Shown: positions 7,950 through 17,372 of the stretch, piece after piece
How positions within the stretch are numbered: position 1 is the stretch's first letter
Layout of the letters: the number at the start of each line of letters is the position of its first letter
DNA from: Mycolicibacterium sp. J2
GTDB lineage: Bacteria > Actinomycetota > Actinomycetes > Mycobacteriales > Mycobacteriaceae
Direction of reading: 5' to 3'
Assembly (NCBI RefSeq): GCF_026240945.1
Contig: NZ_JAPFPY010000003.1
Span: 163,497-227,496, forward strand
DNA: 64,000 nt
The notes under the pieces: generated by a model
What the model saw: only the letters and a program-made list of their open reading frames with translations
What the model was told of the DNA's origin: nothing
The model's database searches: none
Made by a program: the position numbers and the translations under genes

Positions 7950-9797
7950 CTAGGCTGCTGATTCGACGGCTGCGGATTTGACCAGCGAGGTGAGCTCGCC
8001 GGCCTGCAACTGGCTCAGCCGGACCGCGGGGGCACCCAGCTGCCCGGCCAACCGGGTGGCCAATCCCAGCCGCACATACGAGGTTTCACAGTCCACCACG
8101 ACGGCGGCGGTGCCTTCGGCCGCCAGCAGCCGGGCGGCCATCTCGGTGCGGCCCAGCGGGTCGGGGCCGCCGGTGGCCCGCCCGTCGGTGAGCACCACGA
8201 CCAGCGGCCGGCGGGCGCGGTCGCGGGCCTTCTCGCGCAGGATCACGTCCCGCGCGGCCAACAAGCCTTGCGCCAGCGGGGTTTTCCCGCCGGTATCGAA
8301 GCGGGCCAACCGTCGTCCGGCGATGTACACCGACGAGGTCGGGGGCAGCAACAGCTGCGCCCGGTCCTGCCGGAAGGTCACCACCGCGACCTTGTCGCGG
8401 CGCTGGTAGGCATCGCGCAGCAGGGACAGCGTGGCACCGCTGACCGCCGACATCCGGTCCCTGGCGGCCATCGAGCCGGAGGCGTCGACGACGAAGATCA
8501 CCAGGTTGGCCTCGCGGCCTTCCCGGATCGCGCGCCGGATGTCGTCGGGGCCGATCTGCGGCCGGCCGGCCCGGCGCTGGTTGCCCGCGGCGGCCAGCAG
8601 CGACGCGAACACGTGCACGCCGTGGCCTTGGCCGGGTACGTCGGTGGCGGCGATGGTGCTGCCGGTGCGGTTGCGGGCCCGCGACCGGCGGCCGGGGGCG
8701 CCTTCTCCGACGCCGGGCACCAGAAGCGCCCTGGTGCGGAACGTGCCCGCGGGCGGCGCACTCTGACGGGTGCCGCCGCTACCGGAATTCTGCTGCGGCG
8801 CTTGACCGTTCGAGGTCTCCGAGGGTTCCGTCGAGCCACCCCCGTCGGGCGGCTCAGGATCCGGTTCGGGATCCTGGTCGGACTCACCCGCCGCGGCCAG
8901 CGCCTCGTCCAGGCGGTCCTGGTCGAGCCCGGGATCGTCGAACGGGTCCCGGCGGCGCCGATGCGGCAGGGCCAGTTCCGCCGCGATGCGGATGTCCTCT
9001 TCTTGGACGGTATCCGACCGGCGCCAGGCCGCGTGCGCCACAGCGGTACGCGCCAGCACCAAATCAGCGCGCATCCCGTCCACGTCGAAGGCCGCGCACA
9101 GGGCGGCGATCCGCCGTAATTCGCTGTCCGGTAACACCACATCGGCCACGGCTGCCCTGGCCGATGCGATTCGGCCGGCCAGCTCGGCATCCTGGCCGGC
9201 GTAACGCTCGGCAAAACCCGCGGGGTCGGCCTCGTAGGCGAGCCGTTGCCTGATCACCTCGACACGCACGTCGACATCGCGCGACGCGGCCACGTCCACG
9301 GTGAGCCCGAACCGGTCCAGCAGCTGCGGCCGCAGCTCGCCCTCCTCCGGATTCATGGTGCCCACCAACACGAATCGGGCGTCGTGACTGTGCGAGATAC
9401 CGTCGCGTTCGATGTGCACCCGGCCCATCGCGGCCGCATCCAGCAGCACGTCCACCAGGTGGTCGTGCAGCAGGTTGACCTCGTCGACGTAGAGCACGCC
9501 GCCGTGCGCGCGAGCCAGCAGGCCGGGCTGGAAGGCCTGTTCCCCGTCACGCAGCACCCGCTGCAGATCCAGCGAGCCGACCACCCGATCCTCGGTGGCG
9601 CCGATGGGCAGCTCCACGAGCCTCGCTTCGGCGTCGACCTGGGCCAGCACCGTCGCCAGGCCGCGCACCGCGGTCGATTTGGCGGTGCCCTTCTCCCCGC
9701 GGATCAACACACCGCCGATATCCGGGCGCACCGCGCACAGGATGAGCGCCAACCGGAGCCGGTCGTGACCCACCAGCGCGCTGAACGGATAGGTCAC
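7950..9797 (-). CDS. Magnesium/cobalt chelatase-type AAA ATPase with fused von Willebrand A domain (ChlI-ChlD fusion)
   Basis: A 615-residue protein. Residues 1 to about 300 form an MgsA/ChlI-like AAA+ ATPase with Walker [10 protein letters not shown] and Walker [17 protein letters not shown] Pro/Glu/Gly/Ser-rich linker at about 310-400 follows, then a VWA domain with the MIDAS motif [14 protein letters not shown]. It matches M. tuberculosis Rv2850c. Chelatases pair such I and D parts with a large ChlH/CobN subunit that holds the tetrapyrrole; no such subunit is encoded here, so the partner must be elsewhere. Neighbours cobO and cobB make a cobaltochelatase motor role likely. The GTG start at 9797 overlaps the TAG stop of the acetyltransferase by one base. 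Confidence 0.88.
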   Translation of the reverse strand: MTYPFSALVGHDRLRLALILCAVRPDIGGVLIRGEKGTAKSTAVRGLATVLAQVDAEARLVELPIGATEDRVVGSLDLQRVLRDGEQAFQPGLLARAHGGVLYVDEVNLLHDHLVDVLLDAAAMGRVHIERDGISHSHDARFVLVGTMNPEEGELRPQLLDRFGLTVDVAASRDVDVRVEVIRQRLAYEADPAGFAERYAGQDAELAGRIASARAAVADVVLPDSELRRIAALCAAFDVDGMRADLVLARTAVAHAAWRRSDTVQEEDIRIAAELALPHRRRRDPFDDPGLDQDRLDEALAAAGESDQDPEPDPEPPDGGGSTEPSETSNGQAPQQNSGSGGTRQSAPPAGTFRTRALLVPGVGEGAPGRRSRARNRTGSTIAATDVPGQGHGVHVFASLLAAAGNQRRAGRPQIGPDDIRRAIREGREANLVIFVVDASGSMAARDRMSAVSGATLSLLRDAYQRRDKVAVVTFRQDRAQLLLPPTSSVYIAGRRLARFDTGGKTPLAQGLLAARDVILREKARDRARRPLVVVLTDGRATGGPDPLGRTEMAARLLAAEGTAAVVVDCETSYVRLGLATRLAGQLGAPAVRLSQLQAGELTSLVKSAAVESAA

Positions 9798-10264
9798 TAC
9801 TGCTGCCCCGCTCCCAGACCCGGTCTGATCATCGGCACGTGCGGAATACCGTCTTCGAGGTATTCGTCGCCGTCGCGGACGAAGCCGTGCGCGCCGTACA
9901 TGTCCTGCAGATAGGTCTGCGCGTCGATGCGGCACGGGAAGTCACCCACCTCGGCGATCGCGGCCTGCATCAGCCGGTTGGTGTGGCCGTTGCCGCGCTC
10001 GGAACGTTTGGTGCACACCCGGCCGATCCGGAACACCTTCTCGCCGCCGGGATGCTCCTCCATCAGGCGCAACGTCGAAATCACCTGGCCCTCGGCATTT
10101 TCCAGCCAGAAGTGCCGGGTCTCGGCGAGCAGGTCGCGGCCGTCCAGCTCGGGGTACGGGCAGGCCTGCTCCACCACGAACACCTCGACGCGCAGTTTGA
10201 GGATCTCGTAGAGCGTGGCGGCATCGAGATCCTGCGCCCAGCTGCGGCGCAACGCGACCGTCAT
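9797..10264 (-). CDS. GNAT family N-acetyltransferase, ElaA-like
   Basis: A 155-residue single-domain GNAT protein, the same size as M. tuberculosis Rv2851c. The N-terminal [24 protein letters not shown] stretch is characteristic of the ElaA subfamily, and [20 protein letters not shown] supplies the acetyl-CoA binding Q/RxxGxG/A-like loop. The substrate is unknown. I chose the ATG at 10264, which gives the ElaA-type N-terminus ([14 protein letters not shown]) and sits 13 nt after the mqo stop; in-frame sequence upstream overlaps mqo. The stop overlaps the chelatase start by one base. Confidence 0.85.
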   Translation of the reverse strand: MTVALRRSWAQDLDAATLYEILKLRVEVFVVEQACPYPELDGRDLLAETRHFWLENAEGQVISTLRLMEEHPGGEKVFRIGRVCTKRSERGNGHTNRLMQAAIAEVGDFPCRIDAQTYLQDMYGAHGFVRDGDEYLEDGIPHVPMIRPGLGAGQQ

Positions 10265-10277
10265 CGACGTACCGGCC

Positions 10278-11771
10278 TCACACGGCCGCCGGCGTGTCGA
10301 GCTGCAGCACCCGGGTGCCGTGATCCCACACCTCGCGGAACAGCTCCGGCTCGGTGGACAGTTTGACACCCAACGAGGGGACCATCTCCTTGAGCTTGGG
10401 CAGCCAGGCTTGGTAGCGGTCGGCGAAGCAGCGTTCCATCACGTCCAGCATGGCCGGCACCGCGGTCGACGCGCCGGGTGAGGCGCCGAGCAGGCCGGCG
10501 ATGGAGCCGTCGGCGGCTGCGAGCACGGTGGTGCCGAATTCCAGCACCCCGCCGGCGCCCTTGCGTCGGATCACCTGCACGCGTTGCCCGGCGATGTCCA
10601 ACTCCCAATCGGAATCCCTTGCGCTGGGCGCGAATTCGCGCAGCGCCTCGACCCGGTCGGCCTCGCTGAGCACCAGCTGGCCGAGCAGATACTTCACCAG
10701 GCTCATCTCGGTCAGGCCCACCCCGATCATGGAGGCGAGGTTGTCCGGCTTGACCGACAACGGCAGGTCGGTGAACTTGCCCTGCTTGAGGAACTTCGGC
10801 GTCCACCCGGCGAACGGGCCGAACAGCAGGTAGGACTTGCCGTTGATGACACGGGTGTCCAGATGCGGCACCGACATCGGCGGCGCGCCCAGCGGCGGGG
10901 CGCCGTACACCTTGGCCTGGTGACGGGCCGCCAATTCCTGGTTGCCGGTGCGCAGCCACTGCCCACCGACCGGGAAGCCGCCGAAGCCCTTGGCCTCTTT
11001 GATCCCGGACTTCTGCAGCAGCGGCAGCGCGCCGCCGCCGGCGCCGACGAAGACGAACTTGGCGTTGATCTTGTACTTCTCGCCGGTGCGCCGGTTGACG
11101 TAGCTCACGGTCCACGTGCCGTCGGACTCCTTGCGCAGGCCGCGCACCTGGTGACCGAACAGGGTGGTCATGCCCTGCGCGGCGCCATAGCCGATGAGCT
11201 GGCGCGACAGCGAGCCGAAGTCCACGTCGGTACCGGATTGGGTCCAGTTCAGGGCGATCGGTTCGGAGAAATTACGTTTCTCGGCCATCAACGGCAGGCG
11301 GCGCGCGAACTCGTCGGCGTCGTCGATGAATTCCATCGTCGCGAACAGCGGGTTGCGCACCAGCGTCTCGTAGCGCGCCTTCAGGTAGCCGACGTTGCCC
11401 GCACCGTGCACGAAGGACACGTGCGGGATGGGGTTGAGGAAGTTGCGCACGTCGGGCAGCACGCCGTTCTCCACGGCGTAGGTCCAGAACTGCCGCGACA
11501 CCTGGAACTGCTCGTTGACGTTGACAGCCTTGGCGATGTCGATGGTGCCGTCGGTTTTCTGTGGGGTGTAGTTCAGCTCGCACAGCGCGGAGTGGCCGGT
11601 GCCGGCGTTGTTCCACGGATCGCTGCTCTCGGCGGCGGCGCCGTCGAGACGTTCGATCAGGGTGATCGACCAGTTCGGCTCGAGCAGGCGCAGTAACGCG
11701 CCGAGGGTCGCGCTCATGATTCCGGCGCCGACGAGCACGACGTCGGTCTTGGCTACCTTGGGGTCAGACAC
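10278..11771 (-). CDS. mqo: Malate:quinone oxidoreductase
   Basis: A 497-residue FAD-dependent, membrane-associated dehydrogenase that oxidises malate to oxaloacetate and passes electrons to menaquinone, an alternative to NAD malate dehydrogenase. The FAD-binding [15 protein letters not shown] lies near residue 8, and [31 protein letters not shown] is an Mqo signature. GTG at 11771 is preferred over an upstream ATG (11795) because AAGGACAG lies about 10 nt before it and the resulting N-terminus matches the mycobacterial enzyme. It heads the minus-strand tetrapyrrole run (13 nt to the acetyltransferase) and is divergent from the hydrolase at 11910. Confidence 0.95.
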   Translation of the reverse strand: MSDPKVAKTDVVLVGAGIMSATLGALLRLLEPNWSITLIERLDGAAAESSDPWNNAGTGHSALCELNYTPQKTDGTIDIAKAVNVNEQFQVSRQFWTYAVENGVLPDVRNFLNPIPHVSFVHGAGNVGYLKARYETLVRNPLFATMEFIDDADEFARRLPLMAEKRNFSEPIALNWTQSGTDVDFGSLSRQLIGYGAAQGMTTLFGHQVRGLRKESDGTWTVSYVNRRTGEKYKINAKFVFVGAGGGALPLLQKSGIKEAKGFGGFPVGGQWLRTGNQELAARHQAKVYGAPPLGAPPMSVPHLDTRVINGKSYLLFGPFAGWTPKFLKQGKFTDLPLSVKPDNLASMIGVGLTEMSLVKYLLGQLVLSEADRVEALREFAPSARDSDWELDIAGQRVQVIRRKGAGGVLEFGTTVLAAADGSIAGLLGASPGASTAVPAMLDVMERCFADRYQAWLPKLKEMVPSLGVKLSTEPELFREVWDHGTRVLQLDTPAAV

Positions 11772-11897
11772 CGTTGGCTGTCCTTCGTTTCGCACGGCCC
11801 GCCGCAGCGGTACGCGACGGTTCTTGTGGTCCTCAGGTTATCGCGACGCATCCGCCGGGTAACGGGCCGTGCCGGGTGCTTTCGGTCACCACGCCGC

Positions 11898-11903
11898 TAG
11901 GGT
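11898..11903 (+). promoter_or_regulatory. Candidate leaderless -10 box (TAGGGT) of the hydrolase-mtr unit
   Basis: TAGGGT lies exactly 6 nt before the GTG start at 11910, the spacing of leaderless mycobacterial promoters, in the 138-bp divergent gap shared with mqo. No separate Shine-Dalgarno is needed for this start. Confidence 0.5.
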
Positions 11904-11909
11904 GAACCC

Positions 11910-12947
11910 GTGACGGCAGCGCAGGGCCATGCTCAGGTGCAATGGGAGCCCGACGTCCTGTCCGGCTATCGGCAATTGACCATGCCGCTGGGCCCCGATC
12001 CGGACGGTGAGGGCGACCTGGTGGCCACCCTGGTGCGGCGCGAACCGGCCCCAGAGCAGGCCCCGATGCAGTCCCGCGCCGTGGTGCTGGTGCACGGGTT
12101 CACCGACTACTTCTTCCACACCGAACTGGCCGACCGGTTCGCGGCCCGCGGTTATGCCGTGTACGCGGTCGACCTGCCCAAATGCGGCCGCTCCTGGCGG
12201 GAAGGGCAAACCCCGCACTTCACCACCGACCTGGCGCGCTACGACGTCGCGCTGGAGACCGCCCTGGAGCATGTCGAGGGCGACGAGGTGCTGATCTACG
12301 GGCACTCGGCCGGCGGGCTGGTGGTGACGCTGTGGCTGGATCGGCTGCGCCGCCACCGCACCACCGGGCGGATCACCGGCCTGGTGCTCAACAGCCCCTG
12401 GTTCGATCTGCACGGGCCGTCGATCCTGCGCAGCGCTCCGACGTCGGTGGCGCTGCGCGCGCTGGCCCGGTGGCGCACCACGCAGGTGATCCGCCGCCCG
12501 ACCGGCCAGGGCGGCTACGGCACCACCTTGCACCGGGACTATGCCGGGGAGTTCGACTACAACCTGCAGTGGAAACCGGTCGGTGGCTTCCCGGTGACCT
12601 TCGGCTGGATCAACGCGATCCGGCGCGCGCAGGCCCGGCTGCACCGCGGCCTGGATGTCGGGGTGCCGTCACTGATCCTGCGGTCGGGGCACAGCGTCCC
12701 GGAATCCAAGGATCCCGACGCCATCCAGCGTGGTGACGCCGTGCTCGACGTCGCGCAGATCGCGCGGTGGGCCGGCTGCGTCGGCAACCGCGGCACCATC
12801 GTGCCGATCACCGACGCCAAACACGACGTGTTCTTGTCGCTGGCCGGCCCGCGCGCGGACGCGTACCGCGAACTCGATGCCTGGCTCAGCTGGCATCTCA
12901 CCGAGATCGACCACCGAAATCCCTCCACCACAACACAATCCGGATAG
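11910..12947 (+). CDS. Alpha/beta hydrolase, lysophospholipase-like (Rv2854-type)
   Basis: A 345-residue cytosolic-looking alpha/beta hydrolase. It has the oxyanion-hole segment VVLVHGFTDYFFHTE, the nucleophile elbow Gly-His-Ser-Ala-Gly-Gly near residue 132 and a late TDAKHDVFLS histidine, completing a Ser-His-Asp triad of the serine aminopeptidase/lysophospholipase family. It is the homologue of Rv2854, which also precedes mtr. It ends 9 nt before mtr, so the two are co-transcribed. A link to mycothiol metabolism is only positional. Substrate unknown; lipid or ester hydrolysis is plausible. Confidence 0.85.
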   Translation: MTAAQGHAQVQWEPDVLSGYRQLTMPLGPDPDGEGDLVATLVRREPAPEQAPMQSRAVVLVHGFTDYFFHTELADRFAARGYAVYAVDLPKCGRSWREGQTPHFTTDLARYDVALETALEHVEGDEVLIYGHSAGGLVVTLWLDRLRRHRTTGRITGLVLNSPWFDLHGPSILRSAPTSVALRALARWRTTQVIRRPTGQGGYGTTLHRDYAGEFDYNLQWKPVGGFPVTFGWINAIRRAQARLHRGLDVGVPSLILRSGHSVPESKDPDAIQRGDAVLDVAQIARWAGCVGNRGTIVPITDAKHDVFLSLAGPRADAYRELDAWLSWHLTEIDHRNPSTTTQSG

Positions 12948-12956
12948 GCCCAACGC

Positions 12957-14345
12957 GTGCAGCATTACGACCTGACCATCATCGGCACCGGCTCGGGCAA
13001 CAGCATCCCGGACGCCGGCTTCGACGCCCGTTACGGCCAGATGCGGATCGCCATCGCCGAGCAGGGCACCTTCGGCGGCACCTGCCTGAACGTGGGCTGC
13101 ATCCCGACCAAGATGTTCGTCTACGCCGCCGAGGTGGCCCACACCATCCGCGATTCCGCGCGGTTCGGCATCGACGCGCACATCGACGGGGTGCGGTGGC
13201 CCGATATGGTGAAACGGGTCTTCGGCCGGATCGATCCGATCGCGGCCTCCGGCGCGGCGTACAAGCGCAGCCTGCCCAATATCGACGTCTACGCCAGCCA
13301 CACCCGGTTCACCGGGGTACAGGACGGTCGCTATCTGTTGCGCACCGAGGCCGGCGACGAATTCAGCTCCGATCAGGTGGTGATCGCCGCCGGGTCGCGG
13401 GCCACGGTGCCACCGGCGATCCGCGACTGCGGGGTGGCCTACCACACCAGCGACACCATCATGCGGATCGCGGAGCTGCCCGAGCACATGGTGATCGTGG
13501 GCGGTGGATTCGTGGCCGCGGAGTTCGCGCACGTGTTCTCCGCACTCGGCGTGCGGGTGACCGTGGTGGTGCGCGGACCCGGCATGCTGACGCACTGCGA
13601 TGAGACGATCTGTCACCGCTTCACCGAACTGGCCGCGGCGAAATGGGATCTGCGCACCCACGTCAATGTCATCGGGTCCCGCACCGACGGCGCGCGCACC
13701 GTACTCGAGCTCGACGACGGCTCCGAACTCGACACCGACATGCTGCTGGTGGCCACCGGCCGGGTGCCCAACGGGGACCTACTGGACGCCGAACTCGCCG
13801 GCGTCACCGTCCGGGACGGCATGGTGGCTGTCGACGAGTACCAGCGCACCACCGCCCGGGGCGTCTACGCGCTCGGCGACGTGTCCTCGGAATTCCAGCT
13901 CAAGCACGTGGCCAACCACGAGATGCGGGTGGTGCGGCACAACCTGCTGCTGGACTGGGACGACACCGCTGCCATGGTGGCCAGCGATCATCGTTTCGTG
14001 CCCTCGGCGGTGTTCACCGACCCGCAGATGGCGATGGTCGGGCTCACCGAGGCGCAGGCCCGCGAGGCCGGCCACGACATCGTGGTCAAGGTGCAGGCGT
14101 ACGGCGACACCGCGTACGGCTGGGCGATGGAGGACACCACCGGAATTGCCAAGGTGATCGCCGAGCGCGCCACCGGCCGGATCCTCGGCGCGCATATCCT
14201 CGGCTACCAGGCGTCCTCCATCATCCAGCCCCTGATCCAGGCGATGAGTTTCGGTCAGCCCGCCAAAGCGGTTGCCACCCATCAATATTGGATTCACCCC
14301 GCGCTTCCCGAGGTGATCGAGAACGCACTGCTGGGGCTGCTCTAA
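12957..14345 (+). CDS. mtr: Mycothione reductase
   Basis: A 462-residue NADPH- and FAD-dependent disulfide reductase that keeps mycothiol reduced, the actinobacterial counterpart of glutathione reductase. It shows the FAD motif [11 protein letters not shown], the redox-active disulfide in [13 protein letters not shown], the NADPH-binding [15 protein letters not shown], and the C-terminal His-Glu pair in [12 protein letters not shown]. The GN in GTGSGNS and the Cys-x4-Cys spacing match M. tuberculosis Mtr. The start is GTG, 9 nt after the hydrolase. Its TAA stop overlaps the convergent nicT stop by 4 nt. Confidence 0.96.
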   Translation: MQHYDLTIIGTGSGNSIPDAGFDARYGQMRIAIAEQGTFGGTCLNVGCIPTKMFVYAAEVAHTIRDSARFGIDAHIDGVRWPDMVKRVFGRIDPIAASGAAYKRSLPNIDVYASHTRFTGVQDGRYLLRTEAGDEFSSDQVVIAAGSRATVPPAIRDCGVAYHTSDTIMRIAELPEHMVIVGGGFVAAEFAHVFSALGVRVTVVVRGPGMLTHCDETICHRFTELAAAKWDLRTHVNVIGSRTDGARTVLELDDGSELDTDMLLVATGRVPNGDLLDAELAGVTVRDGMVAVDEYQRTTARGVYALGDVSSEFQLKHVANHEMRVVRHNLLLDWDDTAAMVASDHRFVPSAVFTDPQMAMVGLTEAQAREAGHDIVVKVQAYGDTAYGWAMEDTTGIAKVIAERATGRILGAHILGYQASSIIQPLIQAMSFGQPAKAVATHQYWIHPALPEVIENALLGLL

Positions 14346-15415
14346 GCCGCCGGCGTGGCGTCCCAGCGCTCCTCGATCCGGCCGAACCGCCACACCCCGA
14401 TCGCGATGACCCAGGTGAGCACGAACATGCCGACGATCGAGAAGCCGACGAATTCCAGGTCCGCCGAACCGATCACCATGAGCGGGCCGGACGTGATGCC
14501 GAGTCGATCCACCAGCAGCCCGGTGAGCACGATGACGCCGATGGCCAACGCGACGAGCACCGACAGCACGGTGACGGTCAGGTTGTAGTAGACCTTGCGG
14601 ATCGGCTTCAGGAACGCCCAGCCGTAGGCGCGGGCCATGAACATCCCGTCCAGGCTGTCGAACAGGCTCATCCCGGCGGCGAACAGCACCGGCAGCACCA
14701 GCACCGCGTACCAGGGCAGGGTGAAGGCCGCCGTGCCTGCCGCCAGCACCAGCAGCGCCACCTGCGTGGCGGTGTCGAAACCCAGGCCCATCAGGAAGCC
14801 GACCGGATACAGATGCCACGGCTTGTCCACCCGGTGCATGACCCGGCCCACCAACCGCGCGAGCAGTCCCCGATTCTGCAGATGACGCTCCAGTTCCCGC
14901 TCGTCGAACTCGCCGCGGCGCATGGCCCGGAACACCTTGGCGATGCCCACCGCGGCGAACAGATTGGTCAAGCCGATCAGCAGCAGGAACGTGCCGGCCA
15001 CCACCGAACCGATGAGTCCCAGCGTGGCCAGCATCGGCGAACCGTCGTCCTGCACCGGGCCCGCGACGGCCCGTACACCCAGGGCCAGGAGCAGCGCCAG
15101 CCCGAACACCACGCTGGAATGCCCGAGCGAGAACCAGAACCCGGCCGACAGCGACCGGGTGCCCTCACCCACCAGCTTGCGGGTGGTGTTGTCGATGACG
15201 GCGATGTGGTCGGCGTCGAAGGCGTGTCGGGCACCCAACAGATAGGCCGTCACCCCGAGCCCGACACCGAACACACCGGCCGACCCCAACGTGATGTGTT
15301 GTGGCGCGACGCCGAAAATGAGGACGCCCCAACCGAATACATGCAGTACCGCGACCACGCCGGCGATGCCGGCGATGGACATCCAGTCGGCCCGGTCGAA
15401 TCGCGATGACATCAC
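14342..15415 (-). CDS. nicT: Nickel/cobalt transporter, NiCoT family
   Basis: An integral membrane permease of 356-357 residues with about eight helices that imports Ni2+ and/or Co2+. The NiCoT signature [18 protein letters not shown] lies in helix 2 and supplies the metal ligands; [17 protein letters not shown] and [13 protein letters not shown] are the other family motifs. Starts are possible at GTG 15415 or ATG 15412. It follows an ArsR-type regulator on the same strand by about 45 nt, implying metal-dependent co-regulation. Imported cobalt would serve the nearby cobalamin genes, or nickel would serve urease or hydrogenase. The 3' end overlaps mtr by 4 nt tail-to-tail. Confidence 0.93.
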   Translation of the reverse strand: MMSSRFDRADWMSIAGIAGVVAVLHVFGWGVLIFGVAPQHITLGSAGVFGVGLGVTAYLLGARHAFDADHIAVIDNTTRKLVGEGTRSLSAGFWFSLGHSSVVFGLALLLALGVRAVAGPVQDDGSPMLATLGLIGSVVAGTFLLLIGLTNLFAAVGIAKVFRAMRRGEFDERELERHLQNRGLLARLVGRVMHRVDKPWHLYPVGFLMGLGFDTATQVALLVLAAGTAAFTLPWYAVLVLPVLFAAGMSLFDSLDGMFMARAYGWAFLKPIRKVYYNLTVTVLSVLVALAIGVIVLTGLLVDRLGITSGPLMVIGSADLEFVGFSIVGMFVLTWVIAIGVWRFGRIEERWDATPAA

Positions 15416-15460
15416 CGCAGCGTAGGACCCGACGCGATATCTGTCTACCTGAACAGATGA

Positions 15461-15757
15461 TCAGTTGTGCCTGGCGCCGATCCAGTGCAGCAGGTCGTGC
15501 ACGACGTCGTCGTCGAGGCGGTAGGACACCATGCGCCCCGCCCGTGTGCTGGACACCCAGCCCTGGTCACGCAGCACCCGAAGGGCCTGGGACACGGCAT
15601 TTTCCGAGCGCCCCAGCACACCGGCAAGATCACCGACGCAGATGCCGGGCGCCCGGTGCAGCGCCAGCAGGATCTGCAGCCGGTGCGGATCGGACAGCAG
15701 ATCGAAGCGCCGCGCCCACCCGTCGGTGTCGACATCGGGGTCTGCAGGTCCGGCCAC
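15461..15757 (-). CDS. ArsR/SmtB family metalloregulator, likely controlling nicT
   Basis: A winged-helix repressor. The DNA-recognition part reads LAGVLGRSENAVSQALRVLRDQGWVSS and the wing RAGRMVSYRLDD. From the GTG at 15757 it is 98 residues, the usual ArsR length, and leaves the dyad at 15776-15816 as a clean operator in the promoter. An alternative TTG at 15817 would add 20 residues rich in Cys and His (CTFGHGERYETCTHH), which could be metal ligands but would put the dyad inside the coding region. It lies directly upstream of nicT on the same strand, so it probably senses nickel or cobalt and releases DNA when metal is in excess. The metal is not determinable from sequence. Confidence 0.8.
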   Translation of the reverse strand: MAGPADPDVDTDGWARRFDLLSDPHRLQILLALHRAPGICVGDLAGVLGRSENAVSQALRVLRDQGWVSSTRAGRMVSYRLDDDVVHDLLHWIGARHN

Positions 15758-15775
15758 GTCCTGATCGTAGTGATG

Positions 15776-15816
15776 TGTGCACGTTTCGTAACGCTCACCG
15801 TGACCGAACGTGCACA
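15776..15816. promoter_or_regulatory. Perfect 10-bp inverted repeat, probable arsR-nicT operator
   Basis: TGTGCACGTT at 15776-15785 and AACGTGCACA at 15807-15816 are exact inverse complements, separated by 21 nt; their centres are 31 bp (about three helical turns) apart. Each arm itself contains the palindrome GTGCAC. The element sits just upstream of the preferred arsR start and downstream of the GntR gene, where the arsR-nicT promoter should be. Confidence 0.65.
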
Positions 15817-15821
15817 AGTCC

Positions 15822-16580
15822 CTAGTCGAGGAAGCCGTGCAGCAGCGCCGCCGAGCCCGCGACATGGGCCGCCATCGCCGCCCCGGCGCCCTCGGTGTCC
15901 CCCGCCAGGATCGCCATCACGATGGCCTCGTGCTGTTCGTCGGAATGGGCGATGTTGCGGGACAACAGCGGAATCTGGTCCAGCAGCGCGTTGATCCGCA
16001 TCCTGTTCTGGGCCACCAGTGGCACCAGCGACGGCGACCCGGCGGCCTCGGCGATCGCCAGGTGCAGTCGGGAATCCAACCGCCGGTAGTCGCCGGGGTC
16101 GGCGTCACGGACATCGCCCAGCCGCGACCACAATCCCTCCCGTTGCACCGCGGTCAGCGTGCGCGCGGCCGCCATCCGGGCCGCGCCAACCTCGAGGATC
16201 TCGCGCAGCCGCACGGCGTCGTCGATCTCCTCGCGGGTGAGACCGTCGGCACTGGCCGGCAGCGCAGGCATCTCGGTGGCCAGGAAGGTCCCGCCGTAGC
16301 GGCCCCGCTTGGACACCAGATACCCGGCGTCGGCCAGCGACCTGATCGCTTCCCGGACGGTGTCGCGGCTGACCCCGAGCCGGGCGGCCAGCTCCCGTTC
16401 CGGCGGCAGCGACGCCCCGGGTTCCAGCACCCCGAGCCGGATGGTCTCCAACAGCCGACCGACGGTGTCCTCGAAGGCATTGCCGAGCCGCACCGGACGC
16501 AACAACGCCGATGCCGCCGCCTCCGCGGCGGGGCGCTCACCTGCGGTCAGCGGCTCGGACAACCGATCGGGCTGCGACAT
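15822..16580 (-). CDS. GntR family regulator, FadR subfamily (FCD domain)
   Basis: A 252-residue regulator. An N-terminal winged helix (about residues 35-105) contains LPPERELAARLGVSRDTVREAIRSLADAGYL. The C-terminal FCD ligand domain carries the usual metal-binding pattern, with Asp and His in RRLDSRLHLAIAEAAGS and His in DEQHEAIV and AAHVAGS. It starts 18 nt after the SDR stop and so is the last gene of the glnA4-hydrolase-aldC-SDR operon, suggesting that it senses a pathway amine, aldehyde or acid and controls the divergent glnA4/permease promoters. About 30 residues precede the HTH, somewhat longer than usual. Confidence 0.85.
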   Translation of the reverse strand: MSQPDRLSEPLTAGERPAAEAAASALLRPVRLGNAFEDTVGRLLETIRLGVLEPGASLPPERELAARLGVSRDTVREAIRSLADAGYLVSKRGRYGGTFLATEMPALPASADGLTREEIDDAVRLREILEVGAARMAAARTLTAVQREGLWSRLGDVRDADPGDYRRLDSRLHLAIAEAAGSPSLVPLVAQNRMRINALLDQIPLLSRNIAHSDEQHEAIVMAILAGDTEGAGAAMAAHVAGSAALLHGFLD

Positions 16581-16598
16581 CGTGGCAAACCTACCGAC

Positions 16599-17372
16599 TC
16601 ACAGCGGCGTGACGTAGTGGCCGCTGATACCGCCGTCGACCAGGAAGGTCGAGCCGGTGATGAACGAGGCGTCGTCACTGGCCAGGAACGCGACCGCGGC
16701 GGCCAGCTCCTCGGGCTCGGCGAACCGCCCCACCGGCACGTGCACCAGGCGCCGCGCCGCCCGCTCGGGATCCTTGGCGAACAGTTCCTGCAGCAGCGGG
16801 GTGTTCACCGGGCCGGGGCACAGTGCGTTCACCCGGATGCCCTGGCGGGCGAACTGCACCCCCAGCTCCCGCGACATGGCCAGTACCCCGCCCTTGGACG
16901 CGGTGTAGGAGATCTGGCTGGTGGCCGACCCCATCACCGCGACGAACGACGCCGTGTTGATGATCGAACCCCGCTGCGCGGGAACCATGTGCCGCAGGGC
17001 GGCCCGGCAGCACAGGTACACACTCTTGAGGTTGATGTCCTGCACCTTCTGCCAGGCGGGCAGCTCGGTGTTCTCGATCAGGTCGTCGTCGGGCGGGCTG
17101 ATCCCGGCGTTGTTGAACGCGATGTCCAGTCCACCGTGCACCTGCACGGCGGTGTCGAACAAATGGTCCACCGCGTCCTGGTCCGACACGTCGACCTGGA
17201 CGAAGGTGACGTTGAGCTCGTCGGCAACGGCCTGTCCGGTCACCGGATCGACATCGCCGATGACGACGATGGCGCCCTCGGCCTGCATCCGCTTGGCCGT
17301 CGCCAGCCCGATCCCGCTGGCACCCCCGGTGATGACGGCCACCTTGTCCTTCAGCCGCTGAGTCAGATCCAT
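16599..17372 (-). CDS. Short-chain dehydrogenase/reductase (Rv2857c-type)
   Basis: A 257-residue classical SDR with the cofactor motif TGGASGIG, the NNAG strand end and the catalytic Ser/Tyr-x3-Lys (SQISYTASK). The Asp in VVIGDVD after the second strand favours NAD(H) over NADP(H). The C-terminal PGPVNTPLL and ITGSTFLVDGG match 3-oxoacyl-ACP reductase-like family members. Its ATG immediately follows the aldehyde dehydrogenase TAG stop with no gap. In the amine-pathway operon it could oxidise or reduce an alcohol or hydroxy-acid intermediate; this is inference. Confidence 0.87.
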   Translation of the reverse strand: MDLTQRLKDKVAVITGGASGIGLATAKRMQAEGAIVVIGDVDPVTGQAVADELNVTFVQVDVSDQDAVDHLFDTAVQVHGGLDIAFNNAGISPPDDDLIENTELPAWQKVQDINLKSVYLCCRAALRHMVPAQRGSIINTASFVAVMGSATSQISYTASKGGVLAMSRELGVQFARQGIRVNALCPGPVNTPLLQELFAKDPERAARRLVHVPVGRFAEPEELAAAVAFLASDDASFITGSTFLVDGGISGHYVTPL

